Part shown: one piece after another, positions 1 to 8,837 of the stretch
Position numbering within the stretch: position 1 is the stretch's first letter
Layout of the letters: each line of letters opens with the position of its first letter
Origin: JBCBRD01 sp039819785
Lineage (GTDB): Bacteria > Pseudomonadota > Alphaproteobacteria > Rhizobiales > Hyphomicrobiaceae
Length of the DNA: 25,756 nt
Reading direction: 5' to 3'
NCBI GenBank assembly: GCA_039819785.1
Contig: JBCBRH010000043.1
Coordinates: 1-25,756 of the forward strand
Position numbers and translations under genes: made by a program
The notes under the pieces: generated by a model
What the model saw: only the letters and a program-made list of their open reading frames with translations
Told to the model about the DNA's origin: nothing
The model's database searches: none

Positions 1-1679
1 GCTCCATCCGCCAATGGGTGCTTGGCTCATTCGACTCCCTCAATCCGTTCACCGTCAAGGGCGAGTCTGCTGCGGGTCTGGCAACCCTTACCTACGACCC
101 TTTGATGGCAGGAAGCCTAGACGAGCCGTCAACCGAGTATTGTCTGATTTGTGAATGGGTCAACTATCCATCAGATTATAGTTCAGTGACGTTCAAACTC
201 AGGGAAGAAGCCCGCTTCCACGATGGCAAACCAATCACTGCCGAAGATGTCGTCTTCACGCTCGGTGCTTTGAAGAAAGCCCATCCACAGTACGCGTTTT
301 ACTACAAGAATGTCGTGAAGGCCGAAAAGACCGGCGAGCGTGAAGTCACGTTTTCTTTCGATGTCAAAGGGAACCGTGAACTGCCGCAGATTGTGGGCCA
401 GCTGCGTATCCTGCCGAAGCATTATTGGACGGCCGAAGACGACAAAGGCGAGGTCCGCGATTTGATGAAGTCGACCATGTCGGCCCCAGTCGCGTCGGGT
501 CCCTACAGGGTCGGGGAAATGAAAGCTGGCCGTTCTATTCGCTATGACCGCGTCGAAGATTATTGGGCGAAAGACCTTCCGGTGATGAAGGGGCAATATA
601 ACTTCGACCAGATTGAATTCATTTATTCTCGCGAACGCACAGGCGTTTTTGAAGAATTTAAAACCGGTAAGCTCGATATCTGGGCTGAAAACAGTGCAAA
701 TGCCTGGGCCACTCAATATGACATTCCAGCCGTTGAAAAGGGACTGCTCATCAAAGAACCGATCCCTCACAAACGCGTGGCGCCCATGCAGGCGTTTGTG
801 ATCAATCAACGTCGCGTTCAGTTTCAAGATCCCAGAGTTAGGCGCGCGTTCAATCTCGTCTTCAATTTTGAGGCAGCAAACAAATCTCTCTTCTATGAGC
901 AGTACATCCGGGTTGGCAGCTTCTTTGATAACTCCGAATTGAAATCATCGGGTCTGCCAACCGGGCAGGAATTGGAAATCCTTGAAAGCGTGCGTGACCT
1001 GGTGCCGCCTGAAGTCTTCACGACGGAATGGAAAAACCCGGTTGCAGAAACACGTCTTGCGCATCGCGATAACATGCGCGAAGCCGTCAAGCTGCTCCGT
1101 GAAGCCGGCTGGAAACAGAACACCGGTGTGCTCACAGATGACCGGGGCCGTGAATTTCAGGCGACGTTTTTAATTCAGCAGCCAAACTTTAAGCGGGTCG
1201 TGATGCCGTATGTCGAAGATCTGAAAAAGATCGGCATCAAGGCAGATGTCCGCGTTGTTGATACGGCGCAGTACAAGCGACTGACGGATGAATTTGACTA
1301 CGACATTATCGTGGGGAACTTCGGTCAGTCGCATTCGCCGGGGAATGAGCAACGTGGGTTTTGGGGCTCTGAAGCGGCTGACCGCAATGGCAGCCTGAAT
1401 GCGGCAGGCATCAAAGACCCTGCTGTCGACAAACTGATTGACCGGATTGTCTTTGCGAAGGACCGTGAAGAGCTGGTTGCAGCCACGCGGGCATTGGACC
1501 GTGTCTTGCTGTGGGGCCATCATGTCGTGCCACAATGGCATTACCCCTACGAACGCTACGCCTATTGGGACAAGTTCGGTCGGCCAGAGAACCTGCCATC
1601 ACAGACGGCTGGCGTCTTGCGGACTTGGTGGGTTGAGCCTGACAAAGAGGCGAAACTCAAAGATCAGATGGGGATGTAG
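1..1679 (+). CDS. yejA: Extracellular solute-binding protein family 5 (YejA-like), 5' end outside the window
   Basis: This is the periplasmic binding component of a peptide ABC importer of the SBP_bac_5 (DppA/OppA/YejA) family. The frame is open from base 3 to the stop, giving 558 visible residues. The GTG at 18 falls inside conserved sequence (FDSLNPF near the visible start), so it is not the real start. Compared with the complete paralogue downstream, about 80-85 N-terminal residues, including the export signal, lie outside the window. Family features seen are the FHDGKPITAEDVVFT block, a SGPYRV segment, a DYWAKDLPV segment and the C-terminal PQWHYPYERYAYWDKFG region. It precedes the second binding protein by 6 bases and is probably the first visible gene of the same operon. 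Ligand specificity cannot be read from the sequence. Family assignment is firm; pairing with YejBEF rests on position. Confidence 0.9.
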   Translation, partial: SIRQWVLGSFDSLNPFTVKGESAAGLATLTYDPLMAGSLDEPSTEYCLICEWVNYPSDYSSVTFKLREEARFHDGKPITAEDVVFTLGALKKAHPQYAFYYKNVVKAEKTGEREVTFSFDVKGNRELPQIVGQLRILPKHYWTAEDDKGEVRDLMKSTMSAPVASGPYRVGEMKAGRSIRYDRVEDYWAKDLPVMKGQYNFDQIEFIYSRERTGVFEEFKTGKLDIWAENSANAWATQYDIPAVEKGLLIKEPIPHKRVAPMQAFVINQRRVQFQDPRVRRAFNLVFNFEAANKSLFYEQYIRVGSFFDNSELKSSGLPTGQELEILESVRDLVPPEVFTTEWKNPVAETRLAHRDNMREAVKLLREAGWKQNTGVLTDDRGREFQATFLIQQPNFKRVVMPYVEDLKKIGIKADVRVVDTAQYKRLTDEFDYDIIVGNFGQSHSPGNEQRGFWGSEAADRNGSLNAAGIKDPAVDKLIDRIVFAKDREELVAATRALDRVLLWGHHVVPQWHYPYERYAYWDKFGRPENLPSQTAGVLRTWWVEPDKEAKLKDQMGM

Positions 1680-1685
1680 GGCTGA

Positions 1686-3584
1686 ATGATTGCTCGTATG
1701 ACAACCAGCGTGGGCAACTCCGGCCCACGCGGATGGGCTTTTTGGCGTTCGCGAAGCATCGCTGCCTTGCGCGGTGCCGCCGCTTTCGCTTTCACGGCTG
1801 CCGCTGTCGGTTTCACCGCAGCCTCAACTCTGGCGGCGCCCAGTCATGGCTTGTCTGCTTTCGGGGAATTGAAGTACCCGGCGGACTTCAAGCACTTTGA
1901 TTACGTGAACCCTGATGCCCCAAAGGGCGGTCGGATTTCCATGATCGGTCCCGAAGGCCGCGTCACGTTCGACAGCCTTAACGGCTTCATTCTGAAGGGG
2001 GACCCTGCCCAGGGGTTGGCCTACCTTTTCGACAGTCTCATGGTCCGCGCCTATGACGAGCCAGACGCCGTTTACGGTTTGGTTGCCGAAACCGCCGAAC
2101 TTGCGGATGACAGAAAATCCGTCATCTTCAAAATGCGGGAAGCGGCCCAATTTTCTGACGGAACGCCGGTCCGTGCCGAAGACGTCGTCTTTACGTTTGA
2201 AACGTTGAAGAAAGACGGCCATCCGGTTTACCGCACGGTGCTGCGGGATGTCGAAAAAGCTGAAGCGATTGATGACCTGACGGTTCGCTACACATTTAAA
2301 GGCGAACTTATTCGCGACCTGCCGTTGATTGTTGGGACGTTGCCGATTTTCTCCAAGGCCTATCACGCCAATCAGCCGTTTGCCGAAACCACATTGGACC
2401 CGCCGTTAGGATCGGGGCCGTATATTATTGAAGATATCAAACCGGGACGGTCGGTGACGTTCAAACGCCGGGAAGACTATTGGGCAAAAGATCTTGCTGT
2501 AAATCGCGGGCGGTTCAATTTCGGCGAGTTGAAATACGAGTATTTCCGAGATCGCACACCGGAGCTTGAAAACCTGAAAAACGGCTCGATCGATCTTCGG
2601 GAAGAATTCACAAGCGTTGACTGGGCGACGGCTTACAATATTGACGCCGTTAAAGACGGCCGGCTGATCCGCGCAACGCTCAAAGATGAGAGACCTTCGG
2701 GTGCGCAGGGCTTTTTTATCAACACGCGACGGGAAAAGTTTTCCGATCCGCGCGTGCGCAAAGCACTGGATTATGCGTTCGACTTCGAGTGGTCGAACAA
2801 GAACCTTTTCTATGGGCTTTACAAACGCACCTCCAGCTACTTTGAGAACTCCCCGCTGGAGGCCGTTGGGCCGCCGACACCAGAAGAGCTGGCGCTGCTC
2901 GAACCGTTTCGCGACAAGCTGCCAGCGGAGGTTTTTGGTGTCCCCTATTCACCGCCTGTGACCGATGGGTCCGGTTCTGACCGCAGGCTGTTGCGCGAGG
3001 CCTCAAAGCTGCTGACCGAAGCTGGTTGGACACTGAAAGACCGTCGCCGCGTCAATGCAAGCGGCGAACCTTTGACAATTGAGTTTTTGCTGTTCTCCCA
3101 ACCCTTTGTCCGCGTCATCGAACCGTACGTGAACAACCTCAAACTGTTAGGTATCGACGCGTCGGTGCGCCTCGTGGACCCATCTCAATATCAACGCCGG
3201 GTGAAATCCTTCGATTTCGACATCACAACGCAACGGTACGCGCTGTCGCTCACGCCGGGTGCTGAGATGGAGAACTATTGGGGTTCGACAAGTGCGAAAA
3301 CCAACGGGAGCAACAACTTGGCCGGCATTTCGGACCCGACGATCGACGCGCTGATCGACACGATCATGGCTGCTGAAACGCGTGCAGAACTTCAGGTCGC
3401 GGCGCGCGCGCTTGATCGGGTCTTGCGAGCGGGGCATTACTGGGTGCCGCACTGGTACAAGGCTGAACACAATGTAGCGCACTGGGACAAGTTTTCCTGG
3501 CCTGAGATCAAGCCGAATTACGATCGCGGGATCATTGAAACTTGGTGGTATGATGAGGCAAAGGCCGCAAAGCTCACTCAGTGA
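1686..3584 (+). CDS. yejA: Extracellular solute-binding protein YejA-like (second copy, complete)
   Basis: A complete 632-residue periplasmic peptide-binding protein of the SBP_bac_5 family and a paralogue of the gene just upstream. The N-terminus is long and basic, followed by a hydrophobic Ala-rich stretch (about residues 26-50) ending in a likely signal peptidase site near the ASTLAAP segment, so export to the periplasm is expected. The mature part opens with HGLSAFGELKYP and DAPKGG, typical of YejA proteins, then FSDGTPVRAEDVVFT, GSGPYII and DYWAKDLAVN. The ATG at 1686 has AGGG four bases upstream; an in-frame ATG at 1698 would only shorten the signal region. It is followed after 160 bases by yejB. 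Two binding proteins feeding one permease usually means two ligand ranges. The exact ligand is unknown. Confidence 0.92.
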   Translation: MIARMTTSVGNSGPRGWAFWRSRSIAALRGAAAFAFTAAAVGFTAASTLAAPSHGLSAFGELKYPADFKHFDYVNPDAPKGGRISMIGPEGRVTFDSLNGFILKGDPAQGLAYLFDSLMVRAYDEPDAVYGLVAETAELADDRKSVIFKMREAAQFSDGTPVRAEDVVFTFETLKKDGHPVYRTVLRDVEKAEAIDDLTVRYTFKGELIRDLPLIVGTLPIFSKAYHANQPFAETTLDPPLGSGPYIIEDIKPGRSVTFKRREDYWAKDLAVNRGRFNFGELKYEYFRDRTPELENLKNGSIDLREEFTSVDWATAYNIDAVKDGRLIRATLKDERPSGAQGFFINTRREKFSDPRVRKALDYAFDFEWSNKNLFYGLYKRTSSYFENSPLEAVGPPTPEELALLEPFRDKLPAEVFGVPYSPPVTDGSGSDRRLLREASKLLTEAGWTLKDRRRVNASGEPLTIEFLLFSQPFVRVIEPYVNNLKLLGIDASVRLVDPSQYQRRVKSFDFDITTQRYALSLTPGAEMENYWGSTSAKTNGSNNLAGISDPTIDALIDTIMAAETRAELQVAARALDRVLRAGHYWVPHWYKAEHNVAHWDKFSWPEIKPNYDRGIIETWWYDEAKAAKLTQ

Positions 3585-3655
3585 TGTTGGTGCCGGGCGA
3601 CGGCCACACGGTTGAACGATAGGCATGGAATGGTCGCCGGACTTGCCATCTGGCA

Positions 3656-3676
3656 CCGCATCACAGCTAGATGCGG
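3656..3676 (+). other. Perfect hairpin between binding-protein gene and yejB
   Basis: CCGCATC and GATGCGG form a perfect 7-bp stem around the 7-base loop ACAGCTA, in the 160-base gap between the second binding-protein gene and yejB. No T-run follows, so it does not look like a full intrinsic terminator. In binding-protein operons such hairpins often protect the upstream mRNA or attenuate read-through, so that binding protein is made in excess over permease. That role is inferred. Confidence 0.5.
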
Positions 3677-3744
3677 CACTTGAGGATCTGCAACGTCACT
3701 TCTGCTAACGGCATTTGCACAAAGCGGGAACGGGATTACCGTCT

Positions 3745-4884
3745 ATGGCCGCCTATCTTCTGAAACGGGTTTTGCTGATCCTGCCCACCATGATCGGCAT
3801 CATGCTGATCAGCTTTATTATCGTCCAGTTCGCACCGGGCGGCCCCGTCGAGCGCGTCATTGCGCAGCTCCAAGGGACGGATGTTTCGCTGACCTCACGG
3901 ATTTCCGGTGGCGGTGGTGACGGGCTTTCGAGCAGCGGGAGTGCCCAGACCGGCCAAGCCGGCGGAGATGCAGGCTCCAGCTCCAACTATCGCGGCGCGC
4001 AGGGCCTTGATCCTGAATTCATCAAAAGCCTCGAAAAACAGTTCGGCTTCGACAAGCCAGCCCATGAGCGGTTCCTCTTGATGATGGGGAACTATCTGAC
4101 GTTTGATTTCGGCGAGAGCTATTTCCGTGATGTGGCCGTGATCGATCTGATCGCAGAAAAGCTGCCGGTGTCGATTTCGCTCGGCCTTTGGATGACGCTC
4201 CTGACCTATCTGATTTCGATCCCTCTTGGCATTCGCAAGGCCGTGACCGATGGCGAACGGTTCGATGTCTGGACCTCGGGGCTGTTGGTGATCGGGTATG
4301 CGGTCCCTGGATTTCTGGTTGCAGTGTTCCTGCTTGTCATGTTTGCCGGGTCGTCTTTCTTTCAGTGGTTCCCATCGCGCGGGCTGGCATCTGAAGAGTT
4401 TCAAAACTCCACTTTTTGGCAGTGCACATTTTCAGCCCGGTGCGTTGCCGACTATTTCTGGCACCTGACGCTGCCCTTGATTGCGCTGGCGCTCGGGGCG
4501 TTTACGACCATGGCGTTTCTGACCAAGAACTCTTTCCTGGATGAAATCCGCAAACAGTACGTGTTGACGGCTCGGGCAAAGGGCCTCAACGAGGGCGAGG
4601 TGCTTTACGGGCACGTGTTCCGAAACGCGATGTTGCTGATCATCGCCGGTTTCCCAGGCGCATTCATCTCAGCATTTTTTACCGGCACGCTTTTGATCGA
4701 GACCATCTTCTCGCTCGACGGGCTTGGATTGCTGGCGTTCGAATCGATCGACAAACGTGACTACCCGGTGGTCTTCGCAACGCTTTATATCTTTGCCCTG
4801 CTGGGGCTGGTCGTAAACCTAATCTCTGATTTCGTTTATACGCTCGTCGACCCGCGTATCGATTTCGAAAGCCGGGAGGTCTAG
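3745..4884 (+). CDS. yejB: Peptide ABC transporter permease YejB
   Basis: Inner-membrane permease of the YejABEF peptide importer (binding-protein-dependent transport family), 379 residues from the chosen start. It begins MAAYLLKRVLLILPTMIGI with the first membrane helix, as the E. coli protein does as I recall it. An upstream in-frame TTG at 3715 would add ten residues with no family support. After helix 1 come a Gly/Ser-rich periplasmic stretch (roughly residues 55-85), the NYRGAQGLDPEFI segment, and the hydrophobic transport domain. The cytoplasmic EAA-type loop that contacts the ATPase is the ARAKGLNEGEVLYGHVFRNA segment, and the protein ends in LVDPRIDFE. yejE starts three bases after its stop, so the two are almost certainly co-translated. 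Confidence 0.96.
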   Translation: MAAYLLKRVLLILPTMIGIMLISFIIVQFAPGGPVERVIAQLQGTDVSLTSRISGGGGDGLSSSGSAQTGQAGGDAGSSSNYRGAQGLDPEFIKSLEKQFGFDKPAHERFLLMMGNYLTFDFGESYFRDVAVIDLIAEKLPVSISLGLWMTLLTYLISIPLGIRKAVTDGERFDVWTSGLLVIGYAVPGFLVAVFLLVMFAGSSFFQWFPSRGLASEEFQNSTFWQCTFSARCVADYFWHLTLPLIALALGAFTTMAFLTKNSFLDEIRKQYVLTARAKGLNEGEVLYGHVFRNAMLLIIAGFPGAFISAFFTGTLLIETIFSLDGLGLLAFESIDKRDYPVVFATLYIFALLGLVVNLISDFVYTLVDPRIDFESREV

Positions 4885-4887
4885 GTT

Positions 4888-6102
4888 ATGGATGCAAAAA
4901 CCGATCTCCTGAACCTGACAGGTGCCAACCGCAAATCCGCCTCGCGGGGCGGCGTGACCGGCATGATCGGCGCAGTGCGCAGCGCTTTGACGTTGTCGCC
5001 TGTCAACCGACGGCGCTGGCAGAACTTCAAAGCGAACCGGCGGGGCTATTGGAGCTTGTGGCTGTTTCTCGCCCTATTCGGTGCGTCGTTGTTTGCCGAA
5101 TTCATCGCCAATGATCGTCCGATCATGGTCAGCTACAAGGGTGAGATCCTCTTCCCGGTATTCGTGGATTACCCGGAAGAGAAGTTCGGCGGCTTCCTCG
5201 CGGTGACCGACTATCGGGACCCGGTAAATATCGAAGAGATTGAGGCGAACGGTTGGATGCTGTGGCCGCCAATCCGCTATTCCTACACCACCGTGAACAA
5301 GGACTATCCAAGACGGAGATCAGAAAGCGGGCTTTGTCTTGGCTTCCCGTCCCCGCCGCCTTGGGCGACGGACAGGCCGCTTTGTGAAACGACGCCGGAC
5401 CAAATGGACCGTTATCAGGAGTGGGGCAATACCAACTGGCTGGGGCTGGATAACCAAGGGCGCGATGTTCTCGCACGCGTCATTTATGGGTTTCGGGTTT
5501 CGGTCATCTTTGGAATTTTGCTGACCATCCTGTCTTCGATCATCGGCATCGCCGCGGGTGCCGTGCAAGGCTATTTCGGCGGGTGGGTCGATCTGATTTT
5601 CCAGCGCATCTTGGAGATCTGGTCGTCCATTCCGTCCCTCTATGTGCTGCTGATTATTTCGTCCGTCCTCATCCCTGGTTTTTGGACGCTGCTATTCACG
5701 CTTTTGTTCTTCCAATGGGTGTCGCTCGTGGGGGTGGTCCGTGCCGAATTCTTGCGAGGGCGCAACTTCGAATACATCACGGCGTCGCGCGCGCTCGGGC
5801 TGTCGGACTACAAGATCATGTGGAAGCATCTGTTGCCTAACGCGATGGTGGCAACATTGACGTTTCTGCCGTTCCAGCTTTCCGGGTCGATTTCGGCATT
5901 GACGGCGCTCGATTTCCTGGGGCTTGGGCTGCCACCCGGATCAGCGTCGCTGGGTGAATTGCTGTTGCAGGGCAAAACCCACCTCGAAGCGCCATGGCTG
6001 GGGCTGACAGGCTTTTTCACGTTGGCCATCATGCTGTCACTGCTGATCTTCATCGGTGAAGCCGTGCGTGATGCCCTTGACCCACGGAAGACCTTTGTAT
6101 GA
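4888..6102 (+). CDS. yejE: Peptide ABC transporter permease YejE
   Basis: The second inner-membrane permease of the Yej importer, 404 residues. A GGGAGG Shine-Dalgarno lies seven to eight bases before the ATG, which supports this start. The first 35 or so residues are a longer polar N-terminus than I recall for E. coli YejE. Then comes the family opening LSPVNRRRWQNFKANRRGYW, a membrane helix, a large periplasmic loop containing WLGLDNQGRDVLARVIYG, and the transport domain. The EAA-type loop reads SRALGLSDYKIMWKHLLPNAM, and the C-terminus IGEAVRDALDPRKTF is typical. It overlaps yejF by four bases (ATGA), which points to translational coupling. It forms the transmembrane pore together with YejB. 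Confidence 0.96.
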   Translation: MDAKTDLLNLTGANRKSASRGGVTGMIGAVRSALTLSPVNRRRWQNFKANRRGYWSLWLFLALFGASLFAEFIANDRPIMVSYKGEILFPVFVDYPEEKFGGFLAVTDYRDPVNIEEIEANGWMLWPPIRYSYTTVNKDYPRRRSESGLCLGFPSPPPWATDRPLCETTPDQMDRYQEWGNTNWLGLDNQGRDVLARVIYGFRVSVIFGILLTILSSIIGIAAGAVQGYFGGWVDLIFQRILEIWSSIPSLYVLLIISSVLIPGFWTLLFTLLFFQWVSLVGVVRAEFLRGRNFEYITASRALGLSDYKIMWKHLLPNAMVATLTFLPFQLSGSISALTALDFLGLGLPPGSASLGELLLQGKTHLEAPWLGLTGFFTLAIMLSLLIFIGEAVRDALDPRKTFV

Positions 6103-7775
6103 CGGGCGCGGTGATCGAAAAGAAGAAAAAAGCGGTAGCGCGCCCAACCGAAACGCTCGTGAAGGTACGCAACCTTTCGGTGGCGTTCCAACAGGGTGGC
6201 GAGAAAACGATTGCCGTCAATCGCGTCTCCTTCACCATCGGCCGTGGTGAAACCGTTGCGATCGTGGGTGAATCCGGGTCCGGTAAAACGGTCTCAGCCT
6301 TGTCGATCTTGCGCCTATTACCCTATCCGTCCGCGTCTCATCCGACCGGCGAAATTTTCTTCCAGGGGCGGAACCTGCTCGGCGTTCCCGAAGATGCGAT
6401 GCGCGAAATCCGCGGACGCAAAATCTCGATTATTTTCCAGGAGCCCATGACGTCGCTTAACCCGCTGCACTCGATCGAGAAACAGGTTGGTGAAGTGCTG
6501 CGCATCCACCGCGGTCTTAAGGGCGATGAAGTTCGCGAACGCGTTTTGTCTTTGTTGGAGAAGGTTGGCATTCGTGAACCTGAAAAACGGCTACAGTCTT
6601 ATCCGCATCAATTGTCCGGCGGTCAGCGTCAACGCGTTATGATCGCCATGGCGCTTGCAAACGAACCTGATCTGCTGATTGCCGATGAGCCGACAACGGC
6701 TTTGGACGTTACGATCCAGGCGCAGATCCTGGAGCTTTTGAAGGACCTTCAAAAAGAGATGGGCATGGCCATGCTGCTCATCACGCACGACCTTGGGATT
6801 GTGCGGAAAATGGCTGAACGCGTCTACGTCATGCAGGCTGGAAAAGTGGTGGAGGAGGGCGCTGCTGAGCGCGTGTTCAATGCGCCGGAGCATCCCTACA
6901 CACAGCACCTGTTAAGCGCTGAGCCCAAGGGCGATCCACCGGTGTTTTCCGCTGACACGCCAGTCGTCATGGAAACCGAGGACCTGAAAGTCTGGTTTCC
7001 CATCAAGAAGGGGCTCTTGCGATCAACTGTCGATCACGTGAAGGCGGTCGACGGGGTCTCGCTGAAATTGCGCGAGGGTCAGACCCTTGGTGTCGTTGGA
7101 GAATCCGGGTCTGGAAAGACGACGCTTGGGCTCGCTCTGTTGCGGCTGATTTCCTCGAAAGGGCCAATCGTTTATCTGGGCAACCGGATCGATGGCCATT
7201 CAAGCAAGCAGATGCGTTCGCTGCGCCGGGAGATGCAGATTGTTTTCCAAGACCCCTACGGCGCGCTCAGCCCCCGGCTTTCTGTTGGTCAAATCATCGA
7301 AGAGGGTCTGCTCATCCAGTCGCCGGGTATGGGTTATGATGACCGGCGGGCACGCGTCAGCGATGCTCTTGAAGAGGTGGGCCTGCCGGGCGAAACGCAG
7401 GACCGCTATCCGCATGAGTTTTCCGGCGGGCAACGTCAGCGCATCGCGATTGCGCGCGCGATGGTTCTGCAGCCCCGTTTTGTGATGCTCGATGAGCCGA
7501 CAAGCGCGCTCGACATGAGTGTTCAGGCGCAGATCGTCGATCTCTTGCGCGACCTGCAAATGCGCCGTGATCTGGCTTATCTGTTCATCAGCCACGACTT
7601 GAAGGTCGTGCGGGCGCTGTGCAACTACGTGATCGTGATGCGGAATGGGAAAGTCGTCGAAGAGGGACCTGCCGAACGGATTTTCACCGCACCGGAAAAC
7701 CCTTACACAAAGGCCTTGCTGGCCGCCGCATTCGATCTCACCGTGAAAGGGGCAGCCGTCGATCTTCCGGGATGA
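6099..7775 (+). CDS. yejF: Peptide ABC transporter double ATPase YejF
   Basis: A cytoplasmic ATPase with two fused ABC domains, 558 residues, that powers YejB/YejE. Domain 1 has Walker A GESGSGKT at residues 57-64, the signature LSGGQRQR near 172 and Walker B LLIADEPTTALD. Domain 2 repeats the set, with GESGSGKT near 334, FSGGQRQRIAIARAM near 440 and a DEPTSALD Walker B. Each half ends in the oligopeptide-transporter type C-terminal region (ERVFNAPEHPYTQHLL and ERIFTAPENPYTKALL). The start overlaps the yejE stop. No terminator with a clear T-run is seen before the convergent gene that ends at 7827. The operon ends here. Confidence 0.96.
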   Translation: MTGAVIEKKKKAVARPTETLVKVRNLSVAFQQGGEKTIAVNRVSFTIGRGETVAIVGESGSGKTVSALSILRLLPYPSASHPTGEIFFQGRNLLGVPEDAMREIRGRKISIIFQEPMTSLNPLHSIEKQVGEVLRIHRGLKGDEVRERVLSLLEKVGIREPEKRLQSYPHQLSGGQRQRVMIAMALANEPDLLIADEPTTALDVTIQAQILELLKDLQKEMGMAMLLITHDLGIVRKMAERVYVMQAGKVVEEGAAERVFNAPEHPYTQHLLSAEPKGDPPVFSADTPVVMETEDLKVWFPIKKGLLRSTVDHVKAVDGVSLKLREGQTLGVVGESGSGKTTLGLALLRLISSKGPIVYLGNRIDGHSSKQMRSLRREMQIVFQDPYGALSPRLSVGQIIEEGLLIQSPGMGYDDRRARVSDALEEVGLPGETQDRYPHEFSGGQRQRIAIARAMVLQPRFVMLDEPTSALDMSVQAQIVDLLRDLQMRRDLAYLFISHDLKVVRALCNYVIVMRNGKVVEEGPAERIFTAPENPYTKALLAAAFDLTVKGAAVDLPG

Positions 7776-7826
7776 CGGCGAACGGCTGCTGGCCCGGGCA
7801 CGCATTTACGTGAAGCGCGGCTTTGA

Positions 7827-8837
7827 TTAGGCCGCAGGCGACATGCGCTTAATGGCTGTAATGCTCGGGCCGTCGTGGCGCGCAACACGGCTTGCAACCT
7901 CGGGCAGAGTTTCGACCGTGACCGACATGTGGTGGGCATTGGCATGCACGATCATAATGCCATCACTCATGATACCGACATGACCTGGCCAGAATACCAG
8001 ATCTCCTCGTTGCAGGCCCTCCAGATCTTCCGGGATCAGAACCGTGCTGCCGAGCGCATCTTGCTGCATGTCGCTGTCGCGTGGGGCTGATACGCCTGTT
8101 GCCAGCAGGGCCATCTGAACTAGGCCGGAACAATCGATGCCAAGGCGCGACGACCCGCCCCACAGATAAGGTGTGCCGATCAGGCGTTCGGCGATCTCGA
8201 CGAAGTCGCGTGCAAAACGGCTTTCTTCTGCAATGTGACGTGTAATGACGTAGCCACCCGTTGCCAGCTCACTGAAGCGCTTGTCGCTCGCTTTTACCGC
8301 TATTGGCGAGTTCAAACTCAAGTGGCTGAGCGGAGCCGATTTGATATCAGGCTCCGGATAGACGAACGTTCCCAACGCCTTGATGTGGTGCGTCGGCCAG
8401 GAAATGTCGCGCTCCAACCCGTCGACGGGGACATAGCCCACGTAGCGGTCGCGGGCCATTTGGACCCAAGCCCAGCCATTCTGCACGTCATAGACAGTGA
8501 CCAATTCACCGAACAAGGCTTCTGTCATGAAGCTGGCGCGCGGGTCGGGACGCGATCGGATGGGCAAAACGGTTTGGCGTATTTGGGACCACTCGCCATC
8601 GACGAATTTCTTTGCCGACACGCGTCCTTCCAGATCGGTTGCGGCCAGATCTGGACGGTAGGCATTGATGCGCGGGTCCAGCTGTTGGGTCTCGGCCGAA
8701 GGGCTGTCCTGCAAGGGGTTGTGTGAACTCAATGCAGGGGGCAACGCGGGGGGGCGATCCTCCGAAGAATTGTCTACGGACGCGCTGGTCGCAGTCTCGT
8801 CAATTGTGTTGTCGGCTTCGTCTGGCTTGGTGGTCAC
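7827..8837 (-). CDS. SH3 / NlpC-P60 family cysteine peptidase (C40), no signal peptide
   Basis: A 336-residue peptidase of the NlpC/P60 (C40) family, whose members cut gamma-D-glutamyl bonds in peptidoglycan peptides. Residues 1-55 are polar and low in complexity, with no signal peptide. Residues about 70-200 hold two SH3-like segments (VLPIRSRPDPRAS...; GYVPVDGLER; ALGTFVYPEPDIKSAPL). The C-terminal catalytic domain starts near LIGTPYLWGG. The catalytic Cys is in IDCSGLVQ (residue 236), the His is in WPGHVGIM (286), and a third polar residue probably comes from VHANAHH (298-302). It starts at GTG, overlapping the aminopeptidase stop by four bases (GTGA), so the two are coupled. The layout resembles YkfC-type cytosolic muropeptide peptidases. 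That function is inferred, and a cell-wall hydrolase exported another way is the alternative. Confidence 0.88.
   Translation of the reverse strand: MTTKPDEADNTIDETATSASVDNSSEDRPPALPPALSSHNPLQDSPSAETQQLDPRINAYRPDLAATDLEGRVSAKKFVDGEWSQIRQTVLPIRSRPDPRASFMTEALFGELVTVYDVQNGWAWVQMARDRYVGYVPVDGLERDISWPTHHIKALGTFVYPEPDIKSAPLSHLSLNSPIAVKASDKRFSELATGGYVITRHIAEESRFARDFVEIAERLIGTPYLWGGSSRLGIDCSGLVQMALLATGVSAPRDSDMQQDALGSTVLIPEDLEGLQRGDLVFWPGHVGIMSDGIMIVHANAHHMSVTVETLPEVASRVARHDGPSITAIKRMSPAA

Noticed and set aside
183..827. 214-residue - strand frame inside the first binding-protein gene
   Set aside because: It lies wholly within a clearly real gene on the other strand and has no family features; it is a codon-bias shadow.
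3715..3744. TTG start for yejB at 3715
   Set aside because: It adds ten residues that do not match the family; ATG 3745 gives the family-like N-terminus MAAYLLKRVLL.
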